A DNA stretch of 64,000 nt. It comes from Pseudomonas putida. GTDB lineage: Bacteria; Pseudomonadota; Gammaproteobacteria; Pseudomonadales; Pseudomonadaceae. A program made the position numbers and the translations under genes. Location: NCBI RefSeq assembly GCF_016406145.1, contig NZ_CP066306.1:5622501-5686500 (forward strand). Reading direction: 5' to 3'. The notes beneath the pieces were generated by a model. The model was not told the origin of the DNA. It searched no databases and worked only from the letters and a program-made list of their open reading frames with translations. Positions within the stretch are counted from its first letter, which is position 1. Each line of letters begins with the position of its first letter. Below, piece after piece: positions 1 to 10,073 of the stretch.

Positions 1-1172
1 CCCAACACATCACCTAGAACTTCCTCCGTGTGCTCACCCAACAGCGGCGGCGCACGACGATACTCAACGGGGGTTTCCGATAACCTGATAGGGCTCGCCA
101 CCTGCGGCACACTCCCACCCAAGGCATGGGGCATGCTGACAGCCAGGCCGCGAGCAAGTACCTGCGGATCCTGGAACATCTGCGCCAGATCATTGATCGG
201 CCCACAAGGCACGCCTGCAGCCTCCAACTGGCTCACCCACTCAGCCGTTGTCTTGAACACCGTGGCCTGGCGTATCAAGGGAATCAGCTGCGACCGATTG
301 GCCACCCGCAGCTTGTTGGTTGCGAAGCGTGGGTCATCAGCCCATTGAGACTGACCAGCCACCTCGGCGAACTTGCGGAACTGGCCATCGTTGCCGACGG
401 TAAGAATGAAGTCGCCATCTGCGGTCGGGAAATCCTGATAAGGCACAATATTAGGATGTGCATTGCCCAGCCGTCGCGGCGGGTTGCCGGTAGTGAGGTA
501 GTTCATCGCCTGATTGGCCAAGCATGCTACCTGCACATCCAGCAAGGCCATATCGATGTGCTGCCCAATGCCGGCCTGGTCGCGATTGGCGAGGGCCGCC
601 AGCATGGCCACAGTCGAATACAGCCCAGTCAGAATATCGGTTAGTGCTACACCTACCTTTACAGGTCCGGCACCCTCCTCACCGTCCGGGCGCCCGGTCA
701 GGCTCATCAGCCCGCCCAGCCCCTGGATCATGAAGTCATAGCCAGCGCGCTTAGCGTAGGGCCCGGTCTGACCGAAGCCAGTGATCGAGCAATAGATAAG
801 CTGGGGATTCACCGACTTCAGGCTCGCGTAATCCAGCCCATAGGCAGCCAGCCCGCCAACCTTGAAGTTTTCGATGACGATGTCCGACTTCGCAGCCAGC
901 TCTCGCACCAGGCGCTGCCCCTCCGGCTGCGTAAAGTCGATCGTCACCGAACGCTTGTTACGGTTGGCCGACAAATAGTAAGCCGCCTCGCTGGTGTTCT
1001 CGCCTTGTTCATCCTTGAGGAAGGGTGGCCCCCAGGCGCGAGTATCGTCGCCGCTCCCTGGGCGCTCGACCTTGATCACATCGGCGCCCAGGTCAGCCAG
1101 AATCTGACCAGACCAAGGCCCAGCCAGCACACGGGAGAGGTCCAGCACCCGCAGATGAGATAGTGCGCCCAT
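1..1172 (-). CDS. gcdG: CaiB/BaiF-family CoA-transferase, probable glutarate CoA-transferase (3' end outside window)
   Basis: This is a class III (CaiB/BaiF) CoA-transferase that runs off the left edge, so its C-terminus is missing. The N-terminus MGALSHLRVLDLSRVLAGP is typical of the family. The likely catalytic aspartate, which forms the aspartyl-CoA anhydride in this family, is D179 in VGVALTDILTG. It begins 14 nt after the gcdH stop on the same strand, so the two probably form one operon. With gcdH and gcdR beside it, the expected job is succinyl-CoA:glutarate CoA transfer in glutarate/lysine breakdown. Family assignment is from sequence; the substrate is inferred from the neighbours. Confidence 0.88.
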   Translation of the reverse strand, partial: MGALSHLRVLDLSRVLAGPWSGQILADLGADVIKVERPGSGDDTRAWGPPFLKDEQGENTSEAAYYLSANRNKRSVTIDFTQPEGQRLVRELAAKSDIVIENFKVGGLAAYGLDYASLKSVNPQLIYCSITGFGQTGPYAKRAGYDFMIQGLGGLMSLTGRPDGEEGAGPVKVGVALTDILTGLYSTVAMLAALANRDQAGIGQHIDMALLDVQVACLANQAMNYLTTGNPPRRLGNAHPNIVPYQDFPTADGDFILTVGNDGQFRKFAEVAGQSQWADDPRFATNKLRVANRSQLIPLIRQATVFKTTAEWVSQLEAAGVPCGPINDLAQMFQDPQVLARGLAVSMPHALGGSVPQVASPIRLSETPVEYRRAPPLLGEHTEEVLGDVL

Positions 1173-1186
1173 GAACAGGCTCCTTA

Positions 1187-2368
1187 TCAATAGAAGGCTT
1201 GGATGCCGGTCTGCGCGCGCCCCAGTATCAGCGCATGTACGTCATGCGTGCCCTCATAGGTGTTGACCACCTCAAGATTGACCAGATGACGCGCGACGCC
1301 GAACTCGTCGGAGATACCGTTACCACCCAACATGTCACGGGCCATACGCGCAATGTCCAGCGACTTGCCGCACGAGTTGCGCTTCATGATCGAGGTGATT
1401 TCCACCGCAGCGGTGCCCTCGTCCTTCATACGCCCCAAACGCAGGCAGCCTTGGAGGGCCAGGGTAATTTCGGTCTGCATGTCGGCCAGTTTCTTCTGGA
1501 TAAGCTGATTGGCAGCCAGCGGGCGGCCGAACTGCTGACGGTCCAGGGTGTACTGGCGAGCGGTGTGCCAGCAGGCTTCAGCAGCCCCTAAAGCACCCCA
1601 GGAAATTCCATAACGGGCAGAGTTCAGGCAGGTGAATGGACCTTTGAGGCCACGCACATCCGGGAAGATGTTTTCCTCGGGCACGAACACATTGTCCATC
1701 ACGATTTCGCCGGTAATCGACGCGCGCAGCCCGACCTTGCCATGGATCGCCGGTGCACTGAGGCCCTGCCAACCCTTTTCAAGAACAAAGCCTCGGATAT
1801 CACCAGCGTCATCCTTGGCCCAGACCACGAACACATCGGCGATCGGGCTGTTGGTGATCCACATCTTGCTGCCGCTCAGGCGATAGCCGCCGTCCACCTT
1901 TCTGGCACGGGTGATCATCGAGCCCGGGTCGGAGCCATGGTTAGGTTCGGTCAGACCGAAGCAACCGATCCACTCACCGCTGGCAAGCTTGGGCAGGTAC
2001 TTCTGTTTCTGCGCTTCGGTACCGAACTCGTTGATCGGCACCATCACCAGTGAAGACTGCACACTCATCATCGAGCGATAGCCAGAGTCGATACGCTCCA
2101 CTTCCCGGGCAATCAGCCCGTAGCACACGTAGTTGAGCCCACTCCCGCCATATTGCTCGGGAATGGTTGCGCCCAGCAGGCCGACTTCACCCATTTCGCG
2201 AAAAATAGCGGGGTCGGTCTGCTCATGACGGAACGCCTCCAGCACGCGCGGGGCCAGCTTGTCCTGGGCGAACTGATAGGCGCTGTCACGAACCATGCGC
2301 TCTTCTTCAGTGAGCTGCTGGTCCAGCAGCAGCGGGTCGATCCAGTTGAAGCTTGCTTTACCGGCCAT
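1187..2368 (-). CDS. gcdH: Glutaryl-CoA dehydrogenase
   Basis: A 393-aa acyl-CoA dehydrogenase with full family length. It should oxidise and decarboxylate glutaryl-CoA to crotonyl-CoA using FAD, passing electrons to electron-transfer flavoprotein. The catalytic glutamate is E372 in [15 protein letters not shown], the position and context seen in glutaryl-CoA dehydrogenases, and the FAD/acyl-CoA region [17 protein letters not shown] is intact. It is the first gene of the gcdH-gcdG unit and is divergent from the LysR gene gcdR. The end product feeds the crotonyl-CoA/acetyl-CoA route of lysine and glutarate catabolism. Confidence 0.95.
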   Translation of the reverse strand: MAGKASFNWIDPLLLDQQLTEEERMVRDSAYQFAQDKLAPRVLEAFRHEQTDPAIFREMGEVGLLGATIPEQYGGSGLNYVCYGLIAREVERIDSGYRSMMSVQSSLVMVPINEFGTEAQKQKYLPKLASGEWIGCFGLTEPNHGSDPGSMITRARKVDGGYRLSGSKMWITNSPIADVFVVWAKDDAGDIRGFVLEKGWQGLSAPAIHGKVGLRASITGEIVMDNVFVPEENIFPDVRGLKGPFTCLNSARYGISWGALGAAEACWHTARQYTLDRQQFGRPLAANQLIQKKLADMQTEITLALQGCLRLGRMKDEGTAAVEITSIMKRNSCGKSLDIARMARDMLGGNGISDEFGVARHLVNLEVVNTYEGTHDVHALILGRAQTGIQAFY

Positions 2369-2460
2369 GAGCGAAATCCTCGAAATAGGGGAGCAGATTC
2401 TTGTGCCTTTGATCCTAGGCCTGATCTACAACGAGGACAAACGAGGATTGCGCACGTATT

Positions 2461-2477
2461 AGTGATAATTTATCACT
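2461..2477. promoter_or_regulatory. Perfect palindrome in the gcdH-gcdR divergent promoter (candidate GcdR operator)
   Basis: AGTGATAA-T-TTATCACT is a perfect 8-1-8 inverted repeat in the 162-bp divergent intergenic region, about 55 bp upstream of the gcdR start. It contains the T-N11-A pattern expected of LysR-type sites. Binding by GcdR is inferred from position and symmetry. Confidence 0.6.
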
Positions 2478-2530
2478 CCGAAACACTACAAAACCCCTTC
2501 TTGCAAATGCTATGAGTGAGGTTGCCGTAC

Positions 2531-3439
2531 ATGCGTCGCAAGATCCCCAGCACCACCGCATTAGTCTGCTTCGAAGCGGCAGCGCGCCACGAGAGCTTTA
2601 CCAAGGCCGCCCAGGAACTTGCATTGACCCAAGGCGCCGTCTGTCGCCAGATCGGCGGCCTCGAGGCGTTTCTCAACGTGGAGCTGTTCCGGCGCTCGCG
2701 GCGCGGCGTCAAGCTGACAGAGGCGGGACTGTCGTATAGCCGCCAGGTTGCCGCACAGCTGGATGCAGTAGAGCGTGACACCTTGTCGGTAATGCGCCAG
2801 CAAGGTGCCAACGTGATCGAACTGGCCGTGGTACCGACTTTCGGCACCCAATGGTTGCTGCCGCGCCTCAAGGACTTCCAGCAGCGACACCCGGATGTCA
2901 CCGTCAACCTCACCAACCGCACACGGCCGTTCCTGTTTGCCGATACCACGTTCGATGCCGCTATCTATTTTGGCGATGGCGACTGGTCAGGCACGCACTC
3001 CCACCGCCTGATGGGCGAAAACCCGGTACCCGTGTGCAGCCCGGCCTTGCTGGGCGGGCAAGGCATGCTCGACGCGACGCGAATCGCCAACCTGCCGCTG
3101 CTGCAGCAGACCACTCGGCCCTATGCCTGGCGCCAGTGGTTCAATGGTCTGGGCATGAACGTTTCCGGCGACATGACAGGCCCACGCTATGAACTGTTCT
3201 CAATGCTGGCCCAAGCTGCCATACACGAGATGGGCATCGCGCTGATACCACCGTTCCTGATCCAGCGGGAACTGGAGGAAGGCAGACTGGTGGTCGCTAA
3301 CAGATACGCCCTGTCCAGTGACAAGGCCTATTATCTGATGATTCCCGAGCGCAAGGCCGAATCGGCGTCGCTGCGGGCATTCCGTGATTGGCTGCTGGGG
3401 CAGGCACAGCATTACATCGCCCCTTCCCTACCCTTGTAG
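2531..3439 (+). CDS. gcdR: LysR-family transcriptional regulator of glutarate catabolism
   Basis: A LysR-type regulator of 302 aa with an N-terminal winged helix-turn-helix (about residues 10-65, containing FTKAAQELALTQGAVCRQI) and a C-terminal effector-binding domain. I chose the ATG giving MRRKIPSTTALVCFEAAARH because GAGG lies 9 nt upstream; a GTG five codons earlier is the alternative. It is divergent from gcdH-gcdG across a short region with a perfect palindrome, the classic layout for a LysR regulator and its target. Its inducer is probably glutarate or glutaryl-CoA, which is an inference from the neighbouring genes. Confidence 0.87.
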   Translation: MRRKIPSTTALVCFEAAARHESFTKAAQELALTQGAVCRQIGGLEAFLNVELFRRSRRGVKLTEAGLSYSRQVAAQLDAVERDTLSVMRQQGANVIELAVVPTFGTQWLLPRLKDFQQRHPDVTVNLTNRTRPFLFADTTFDAAIYFGDGDWSGTHSHRLMGENPVPVCSPALLGGQGMLDATRIANLPLLQQTTRPYAWRQWFNGLGMNVSGDMTGPRYELFSMLAQAAIHEMGIALIPPFLIQRELEEGRLVVANRYALSSDKAYYLMIPERKAESASLRAFRDWLLGQAQHYIAPSLPL

Positions 3440-3850
3440 TCAATTATTTTGAACACCTACAGATGTATGTTTTTGTCGCATATAAGAAAACTGTTCAGGT
3501 GAATCGAAAAACCCCAACAAAACCCCTAAACACGCGGCTTTCAGAGGGTTTTTACGACCTTCGCGAGTCCATCTGCGAAATCAACGCAAAAAATTTCAAA
3601 AAATCCCCTAATCTGCCAATAGCCCATGTTTGACGGGCTGCGCCCTATTCGTTGCGACATACAGTCACAGGGTGACTTGTAGTTTTAACTTCGTTTCGCT
3701 CCAGAACCGGTTGAAGGCCCTCGGGTTCGTCTGCAAAATGCTCCGCCCGCCCTGGATTCGGCGGACTGGCGCTCAACAGCCAAACCCGCGCACCATCCGA
3801 AGTGCGCTGGCTTCTATAAAGACAAAAAGGTCACCGCAGGAGAAATAGTC
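3440..3850. other. Gene-free region between gcdR and pntAA
   Basis: No convincing gene in 411 bp. The left part is AT-rich with a weak candidate gcdR terminator: AAACCC (3520) pairs with GGGTTT (3546) across a long loop and T residues follow. A small inverted repeat AGTCAC-AGG-GTGACT lies at 3663-3677. The pntAA promoter should be in the right part, but I cannot place it securely. Confidence 0.5.
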
Positions 3851-4972
<1,122 letters not shown>

Positions 4973-4983
4973 GGAGCACGACA

Positions 4984-5298
4984 ATGGAAGACATGCTGAT
5001 TTCCCATGGCATCTACAACCTGATCATCTTCGTGCTGGCCATCTATATCGGCTACCACGTGGTCTGGAACGTCACCCCGGCACTACACACGCCCCTGATG
5101 GCGGTCACCAACGCCATCTCGGCCATCGTCATCGTCGGCGCCATGCTGGCTGCCGCGCTGACCGTGACCCCGGCCGGCAAGCTGATGGGCACCCTGGCGG
5201 TGGCCCTGGCTGCGGTCAACGTGTTCGGTGGCTTCCTGGTCACCCGTCGCATGCTTGAGATGTTCAAGAAGAAAACCAAGAACGAGGCGCAGAAGTAA
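4984..5298 (+). CDS. pntAB: NAD(P)(+) transhydrogenase, alpha subunit part 2 (membrane domain)
   Basis: A 104-aa membrane protein with about three hydrophobic helices, corresponding to the C-terminal membrane part of a full-length PntA. The N-terminus MEDMLISHGIYNLIIFVLAI is typical of PntAB, and a lysine-rich tail (FKKKTKN) should face the cytoplasm. It starts 11 nt after pntAA with an AAGGAG-like site and ends 2 nt before pntB, so the three subunits are almost certainly co-translated. Together with the helices of PntB it forms the proton channel of the transhydrogenase. Confidence 0.94.
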   Translation: MEDMLISHGIYNLIIFVLAIYIGYHVVWNVTPALHTPLMAVTNAISAIVIVGAMLAAALTVTPAGKLMGTLAVALAAVNVFGGFLVTRRMLEMFKKKTKNEAQK

Positions 5299-5300
5299 GC

Positions 5301-6737
5301 ATGAGCATGAATCTGGTAACGCTCCTCTACCTCGTCGCCTCTGTCTGCTTCATTCAGGCGCTCAAAGGCCTGTCGCACCCGACCACGTCGCGGCGCGGCA
5401 ACCTGTTCGGCATGATCGGCATGGGGATCGCGATCCTCACCACGGTTGGCCTCATCTATAAGCTTGGGGCAGAGCTGGCAACTGCCGGGATTGGCTACGT
5501 CATCGTCGGCCTGCTGGTCGGCGGTACCGCTGGTTCGATCATGGCCAAGCGCGTAGAGATGACCAAGATGCCGGAGCTGGTCGCCTTCATGCACAGCATG
5601 ATCGGCCTGGCGGCGGTATTCATTGCCATCGCGGCAGTACTCGAGCCGCAATCGATGGGCATTGTCGCCAGCATCAGCGACCCGATCCCCACCGGTAACC
5701 GCCTGGAGCTGTTCCTTGGCGCTGCCATAGGTGCAATCACCTTCTCCGGTTCCGTGATCGCGTTCGGCAAGCTGTCGGGCAAGTACAAGTTCCGCCTGTT
5801 CCAAGGCGCACCGGTACAGTTCGCCGGCCAGCACAAGCTGAACCTGATTCTGGGCCTGACCACAATTGCCCTGGGCCTGCTGTTCACGTTCACCGGCCAC
5901 TACAGCGCCTTCACCTTGATGCTGGTCCTGGCCTTCATCATGGGTGTACTGATCATCATCCCGATCGGCGGTGCAGACATGCCGGTGGTGGTATCGATGC
6001 TCAACAGCTATTCGGGTTGGGCGGCGGCCGGTATCGGCTTCTCGCTGAACAACTCGATGCTGATCATCGCCGGCTCGCTGGTGGGCTCCAGCGGTGCGAT
6101 CCTCTCGTACATCATGTGCAAAGCGATGAACCGCTCGTTCTTCAACGTCATCCTCGGCGGCTTCGGCGGGGATACCGATACCGGCGCGGCGCAAGGCTCG
6201 AAAGAGCAGCGCCCGGTGAAGTCTGGCTCGGCCGACGACGCGACCTTCCTGCTGAGCAACGCCGACACGGTGATCATCGTGCCCGGCTACGGCCTGGCGG
6301 TAGCACGTGCCCAGCACGCGCTCAAGGAACTGACCGAGAAGCTGACCCACAACGGCGTGACCGTGAAGTACGCGATCCACCCGGTGGCAGGGCGCATGCC
6401 TGGGCACATGAACGTACTGCTGGCCGAGGCCGAAGTGCCCTACGACCAAGTGTTCGAGATGGAAGACATCAACGCTGAGTTCGGTCAGGCCGACGTAGTG
6501 TTGGTGCTGGGCGCCAACGACGTGGTCAACCCTGCGGCTAAGAACGATCCAAAGTCGCCGATCGCGGGCATGCCGATCCTGGAGGCTTACAAAGCCAAGA
6601 CCATCATCGTCAACAAACGCTCGATGGCCAGCGGCTACGCCGGCCTGGACAACGAACTGTTCTACCTGGACAAGACCATGATGGTGTTCGGTGACGCGAA
6701 GAAGGTCATCGAGGATATGGTCAAAGCCGTCGAGTAA
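5301..6737 (+). CDS. pntB: NAD(P)(+) transhydrogenase, beta subunit
   Basis: A 478-aa beta subunit. The first ~280 residues hold multiple membrane helices of the proton channel. The last ~190 residues are the NADP(H)-binding domain III, with GYGLAVARAQHAL, HPVAGRMPGHMNVLLAEA and GANDVVNPAAKNDPKSPIAG all intact. It is the last gene of the pnt operon and is followed 31 nt later by a strong rho-independent terminator. The complex supplies or balances NADPH in the cytoplasmic membrane. Confidence 0.95.
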   Translation: MSMNLVTLLYLVASVCFIQALKGLSHPTTSRRGNLFGMIGMGIAILTTVGLIYKLGAELATAGIGYVIVGLLVGGTAGSIMAKRVEMTKMPELVAFMHSMIGLAAVFIAIAAVLEPQSMGIVASISDPIPTGNRLELFLGAAIGAITFSGSVIAFGKLSGKYKFRLFQGAPVQFAGQHKLNLILGLTTIALGLLFTFTGHYSAFTLMLVLAFIMGVLIIIPIGGADMPVVVSMLNSYSGWAAAGIGFSLNNSMLIIAGSLVGSSGAILSYIMCKAMNRSFFNVILGGFGGDTDTGAAQGSKEQRPVKSGSADDATFLLSNADTVIIVPGYGLAVARAQHALKELTEKLTHNGVTVKYAIHPVAGRMPGHMNVLLAEAEVPYDQVFEMEDINAEFGQADVVLVLGANDVVNPAAKNDPKSPIAGMPILEAYKAKTIIVNKRSMASGYAGLDNELFYLDKTMMVFGDAKKVIEDMVKAVE

Positions 6738-6768
6738 CCCCGCTTCCACCACCCAGTGGAATATAAAG

Positions 6769-6802
6769 AAGCCCCGGCGAGATCCCTCCCGGGGCTTTTT
6801 CA
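6769..6802 (+). terminator. Rho-independent terminator of the pnt operon
   Basis: AAGCCCCGG and CCGGGGCTT form a 9-bp GC-rich stem, followed by a T-run (CTTTTTC). It lies directly after the pntB stop codon. Confidence 0.9.
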
Positions 6803-6925
6803 TTTTGGTGATCCAGATCAATGGCTGTATTCCCTGGCTCCTCATACGACCATGGTCGCGGGACGGCGCCGGGGTAAATCTCTAGACTGCGCTGCAGTAG
6901 CTTCAGTAGCCCGAGATAACAATCC

Positions 6926-8419
6926 ATGTACCGTGATCGTATCCGCTTGTCCTCCCTGCACAGCAAGGTAATGAGTGCGGCTGACGCCGCTGGCCTGATC
7001 GAGGACGGCATGACCGTCGGCATGAGCGGTTTCACCCGCGCCGGCGAAGCCAAGGCCGTACCGCATGCCTTGGCCGAACGCGCCAAGCTGTCGCCTCTGA
7101 AAATCAGCCTGATGACCGGCGCCAGCCTGGGCAATGACCTGGACAAGCAACTGACCGAGGCCGGCGTGCTGGCGCGCCGCATGCCGTTCCAGGTCGACAG
7201 CACCCTGCGCAAAGCCATCAACGACGGTCAGGTGATGTTCATCGACCAGCACCTGTCGGAAACCGTCGAGCAACTGCGTAACCAGCAGCTCAAACTGCCG
7301 GACATCGCGGTGATCGAAGCGGTGGCCATTACTGAACAGGGCCACATCGTACCGACCACCTCGGTGGGCAACTCGGCGAGCTTCGCGATCTTCGCCAAGC
7401 AGGTGATTGTCGAGATCAACCTGTCGCACAACGCCAACCTCGAAGGCCTGCACGACATCTATATCCCGACCTATCGCCCGACCCGCACGCCGATCCCGCT
7501 GGTGAAAGTGGATGACCGCATCGGCAGCACCGCGATCCCGATCGACCCCGCCAAGATCGTCGGCATCGTCATCAGCGATCAGCCAGATTCGCCCTCCACG
7601 GTGCTACCGCCGGATGATGAAACCCAGGCCATCGCCGACCACCTGATCAACTTCCTCAAGAACGAAGTGGATGCAGGCCGCATGACCAACAGGCTCGGCC
7701 CGCTGCAAGCCGGCATCGGCAGCATCGCCAACGCGGTGATGTGTGGCCTGATCGACTCGCCGTTCGAGGACCTGACCATGTACTCCGAAGTACTTCAGGA
7801 CTCGACCTTCGATCTGATCGACGCTGGCAAGCTGAGTTTTGCCTCAGGCAGCTCTATCACCCTGTCGGGGCGTCGTAATGCCGACGTATTCGGCAACCTG
7901 GAGCGCTACAAGGACAAGCTGGTACTGCGCCCGCAGGAGATCTCCAACCACCCTGAAGTCGTGCGCCGCCTGGGCATCATCGGCATCAACACGGCGCTGG
8001 AGTTCGACATCTACGGCAACGTCAACTCCACGCACGTCTGTGGCACCCGGATGATGAACGGTATCGGTGGCTCCGGCGATTTCGCCCGAAATGCTCACCT
8101 GGCCGTATTCGTCACCAAGTCGATCGCCAAAGGCGGGGCGATTTCCAGCGTGGTGCCCATGGTGAGCCATGTCGACCACACCGAGCACGACGTGGACATC
8201 CTGGTGACCGAACAGGGGCTCGCCGACCTGCGGGGCCTCGCGCCACGGGAACGGGCACGGGCGATCATCGATAACTGTGTCCACCCGGATTACCGTGCAG
8301 CGCTGAACGACTATTTCGATCGCGCTTGCCTGCGTGGCGGCCACACCCCGCATATCCTGCGTGAGGCGCTGAGCTGGCACGAAAATCTGGAAGAAAGTGG
8401 GCGTATGCTCGCCAGCTGA
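6926..8419 (+). CDS. Succinyl-CoA:acetate CoA-transferase / acetyl-CoA hydrolase family protein
   Basis: A 497-aa class I CoA-transferase of the acetyl-CoA hydrolase/transferase family. The probable catalytic glutamate is E288 in MYSEVLQD, equivalent to the glutamate that forms the glutamyl-CoA thioester in the AarC-type enzymes. The C-terminal GIGGSGDFARNA loop is also conserved. Members move CoA between succinyl-CoA and acetate, or hydrolyse acetyl-CoA, so the protein would detoxify or activate acetate in the cytoplasm. It is monocistronic, with a terminator before it and a promoter-like gap after it. Transferase is more likely than hydrolase given the intact motifs, but sequence alone does not settle this. 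Confidence 0.88.
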   Translation: MYRDRIRLSSLHSKVMSAADAAGLIEDGMTVGMSGFTRAGEAKAVPHALAERAKLSPLKISLMTGASLGNDLDKQLTEAGVLARRMPFQVDSTLRKAINDGQVMFIDQHLSETVEQLRNQQLKLPDIAVIEAVAITEQGHIVPTTSVGNSASFAIFAKQVIVEINLSHNANLEGLHDIYIPTYRPTRTPIPLVKVDDRIGSTAIPIDPAKIVGIVISDQPDSPSTVLPPDDETQAIADHLINFLKNEVDAGRMTNRLGPLQAGIGSIANAVMCGLIDSPFEDLTMYSEVLQDSTFDLIDAGKLSFASGSSITLSGRRNADVFGNLERYKDKLVLRPQEISNHPEVVRRLGIIGINTALEFDIYGNVNSTHVCGTRMMNGIGGSGDFARNAHLAVFVTKSIAKGGAISSVVPMVSHVDHTEHDVDILVTEQGLADLRGLAPRERARAIIDNCVHPDYRAALNDYFDRACLRGGHTPHILREALSWHENLEESGRMLAS

Positions 8420-8545
8420 TCTATAGCAGCGGTCTGCCTTTGCCAGCGGCCGCCACGCGCTCCTGACGCCACAGCAACACCTCGAGGGCTGCCCTGCAGC
8501 CCTTTCTCGGCTCAAGCCCGATTCAGCAAGCACTGAAGAATATAA

Positions 8546-8720
8546 AACTGTACTACTGTACTGTTAATTCTCCACGCTCCCGCCTACTCAAACCCATCTA
8601 AAACCTGAAAAAGCACCATAACGGTGCGGACCAGTACAGTTGCGCCTGTTTCGAGTGCAACAGTAGGGTTACACAGTTAACTGAACCATCGTAATGCAGT
8701 AGAACTGTATCTACTGTTAT
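8546..8720. promoter_or_regulatory. Motif-rich promoter region upstream of the DUF1127 gene
   Basis: The 375-bp gap after the CoA-transferase holds no gene but several copies of one motif. ACTGTACT occurs twice in tandem (8547-8562). CAGTACAGTT (8632-8641) is the same word inverted. AACAGTAG is at 8659. CAGTAG-N8-CTACTG (8697-8716), with AACTGTAT in the centre, lies about 80 bp before the start codon. This looks like a multi-site operator. The regulator is unknown; GntR/MocR-type proteins often bind such repeats. Confidence 0.55.
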
Positions 8721-8794
8721 GGACAGCAGAGGAGGATCATTGGCACCAGTTAAACCACTCCCTAGTCCCGCCATAAGCGGAAGGATGAAACATC

Positions 8795-9010
8795 ATGGAA
8801 CGTACCCTCAGTTCCGGTCTCGTTTTCGAAAACAACGCCCAGCAAACCAACGCTTCGCTGCCGCTGCGCGCGCTCTCTACCCTGCTGCTGTGGCAGCGAC
8901 GCATGGCCAGCCGCCGTCAGCTGGCGCGTCTCGATGCCCGCCTGCTGGCCGATGCCGGTATCAGCGAGTCGCAGCGTTACGAAGAGCTGAGCAAGCCGTT
9001 CTGGCGCTAA
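8795..9010 (+). CDS. Small DUF1127-domain protein
   Basis: A 71-aa basic protein. Its C-terminal ~45 residues match the DUF1127 (YjiS-like) pattern: LLLWQRRMASRRQLARLDARLLADAGIS, ending in PFWR. DUF1127 proteins are small and arginine-rich; in other bacteria some act in RNA turnover or phosphate/carbon metabolism, but no function can be assigned here. A good ribosome site (GGAAGGA) precedes the ATG. The gene stands alone between a repeat-rich promoter and a strong terminator, so it is probably regulated as a single unit. Confidence 0.85.
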   Translation: MERTLSSGLVFENNAQQTNASLPLRALSTLLLWQRRMASRRQLARLDARLLADAGISESQRYEELSKPFWR

Positions 9011-9049
9011 GCACCGGCTCGCCGGCTTCGGCTGGCACCGTGAATTCCC

Positions 9050-9083
9050 AAACCCGTTGCAGGAGACTGCAGCGGGTTTTTTT
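9050..9083 (+). terminator. Rho-independent terminator after the DUF1127 gene
   Basis: AACCCGTTGCAG pairs with CTGCAGCGGGTT (one G-T wobble) around a GAGA tetraloop, followed by a run of seven T. Confidence 0.92.
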
Positions 9084-9327
9084 ATGGGGTAGTTCCCTGC
9101 CACCCTTGAAGCAGAGCCTGCCGTCACTGAAAAGGTACAATTTTCAAAATATCAAAATAGACCATAACAGTTACCTTGTGCCCCGTTCATTAACATCCAT
9201 AAATTCCGGCGCGTGATACGCTTGACTGGGCAGTCTGGTAAAAACCAGATGTTCAAAGCCACCGTGACGAACCGTGTGAGCGTCCAATAAGCAGATCCAC
9301 CCGAATCTTCCCCAGGAGTGCACGACC
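9084..9327. promoter_or_regulatory. Promoter region of the DUF2388 cluster
   Basis: No gene seen. CCATAACAGT (9162-9171) is the exact reverse complement of ACTGTTATGG found at 8712-8721 before the DUF1127 gene. TTGACT at 9222 could be a -35 element. Just downstream a small hairpin TCTGGT-AAAA-ACCAGA (9234-9249) would lie near or in the leader. Confidence 0.4.
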
Positions 9328-9645
9328 ATGACCCGTAATTACCTGATTGGCGCAGCCCTGCTGCTCGGCCTGGCCGGCACTGCCCACGCCACCAGCTTCA
9401 TTGTCACTACTGATGCAGTCGTTGGCGCGGTTGCCGCCTCCACCGACGCTACCTCCGATGTGTCATCGTCTTTCCGTGATGACAAGATCGTTCAGGCCGC
9501 TCGAGACGATGCGGCCAGCTATGTGGGTAGCCAGGGCGCCATTCGCGGCGCCAAGCTCGAGAGCGCTTTGCTGCACATCCGCTCGAACATGCCAGCTCTG
9601 AAGGCCAGCGATGCGCAGTTGGCCCAGGCCATTCTGGCGATCTGA
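9328..9645 (+). CDS. Exported DUF2388 protein, copy 1
   Basis: A 105-aa protein with a clear signal peptide (MTRNYLIGAALLLGLAGTAHA, cleavage near A22) followed by a DUF2388 domain. This domain is known almost only from pseudomonads and has no assigned function. The mature part has the core K-I-V-Q-A-A-R-D-D-A-A-S-Y-V followed by G-x-I-R-G-A-K-L-E, and ends in LAQAILAI. It is the first of three tandem paralogues that lead into a large exported protein with two apparent active sites. CAGGAG lies 9 nt upstream of the ATG. Confidence 0.88.
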   Translation: MTRNYLIGAALLLGLAGTAHATSFIVTTDAVVGAVAASTDATSDVSSSFRDDKIVQAARDDAASYVGSQGAIRGAKLESALLHIRSNMPALKASDAQLAQAILAI

Positions 9646-9654
9646 CCTGCTGCA

Positions 9655-9690
9655 GCCCACAAGCGCTGGCCCTGGCCGGTACTTGTGGGC
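9655..9690. other. Hairpin between DUF2388 copies 1 and 2
   Basis: GCCCACAAG and CTTGTGGGC form a perfect 9-bp stem around an 18-nt GC-rich loop. No T-run follows, so it may be a weak terminator, a pausing site or an RNA-stability element that sets the level of copy 1 relative to the downstream genes. Confidence 0.5.
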
Positions 9691-9728
9691 TAGCCTTCGA
9701 CGTCCCTGTTCCTGTCGTAAGAAAGCCA

Positions 9729-10073
9729 ATGCGTTATCTGTTGCCGCTGCTGTTTTCCGTAGTCGCCATGGGCAGTGCCCATGCCATGGACACCACCACG
9801 CAAGGCCTAGTCATCACAGGCTACGTCACAAGCCAAGTCACGACTGCCCCATTCGACCGCAAGCTGGTCAGGCAGGCTCGCGATGATGCCGCTGCCTTCG
9901 TCGCCAGCGACGGCCTGATTCACGGAGCACGTCTGGAAGCAGCACTCAAGTCGCTGCGCCATGACGGCGCCCGTCAATCTGTCGGCGACCTTGAACTGGC
10001 AGAAGCAATTCTCGTCCAATCATTAAATCTGACTCCCTGTATTTCCGGAGATGCTCCATGCGTAAACCGCTGA
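9729..10073 (+). CDS. Exported DUF2388 protein, copy 2
   Basis: A 114-aa paralogue of the preceding gene. It has a signal peptide (MRYLLPLLFSVVAMGSAHAM) and the DUF2388 core KLVRQARDDAAAFVASDGLIHGARLEAAL. Unlike copies 1 and 3 it carries a C-terminal extension with two cysteines (TPCISGDAPCVN), which could form a disulfide in the periplasm. The start is preceded only by a weak AAGAAAG site. Its 3' end overlaps copy 3 by 16 nt in another frame, implying translational coupling. Function unknown. Confidence 0.85.
   Translation: MRYLLPLLFSVVAMGSAHAMDTTTQGLVITGYVTSQVTTAPFDRKLVRQARDDAAAFVASDGLIHGARLEAALKSLRHDGARQSVGDLELAEAILVQSLNLTPCISGDAPCVNR

Noticed and set aside
5052..6845. 597-codon open frame antisense to pntAB/pntB
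   Set aside because: Its translation is His/Gln/Arg-rich with no domain, and the plus strand carries highly conserved transhydrogenase genes. It is a GC-skew shadow.
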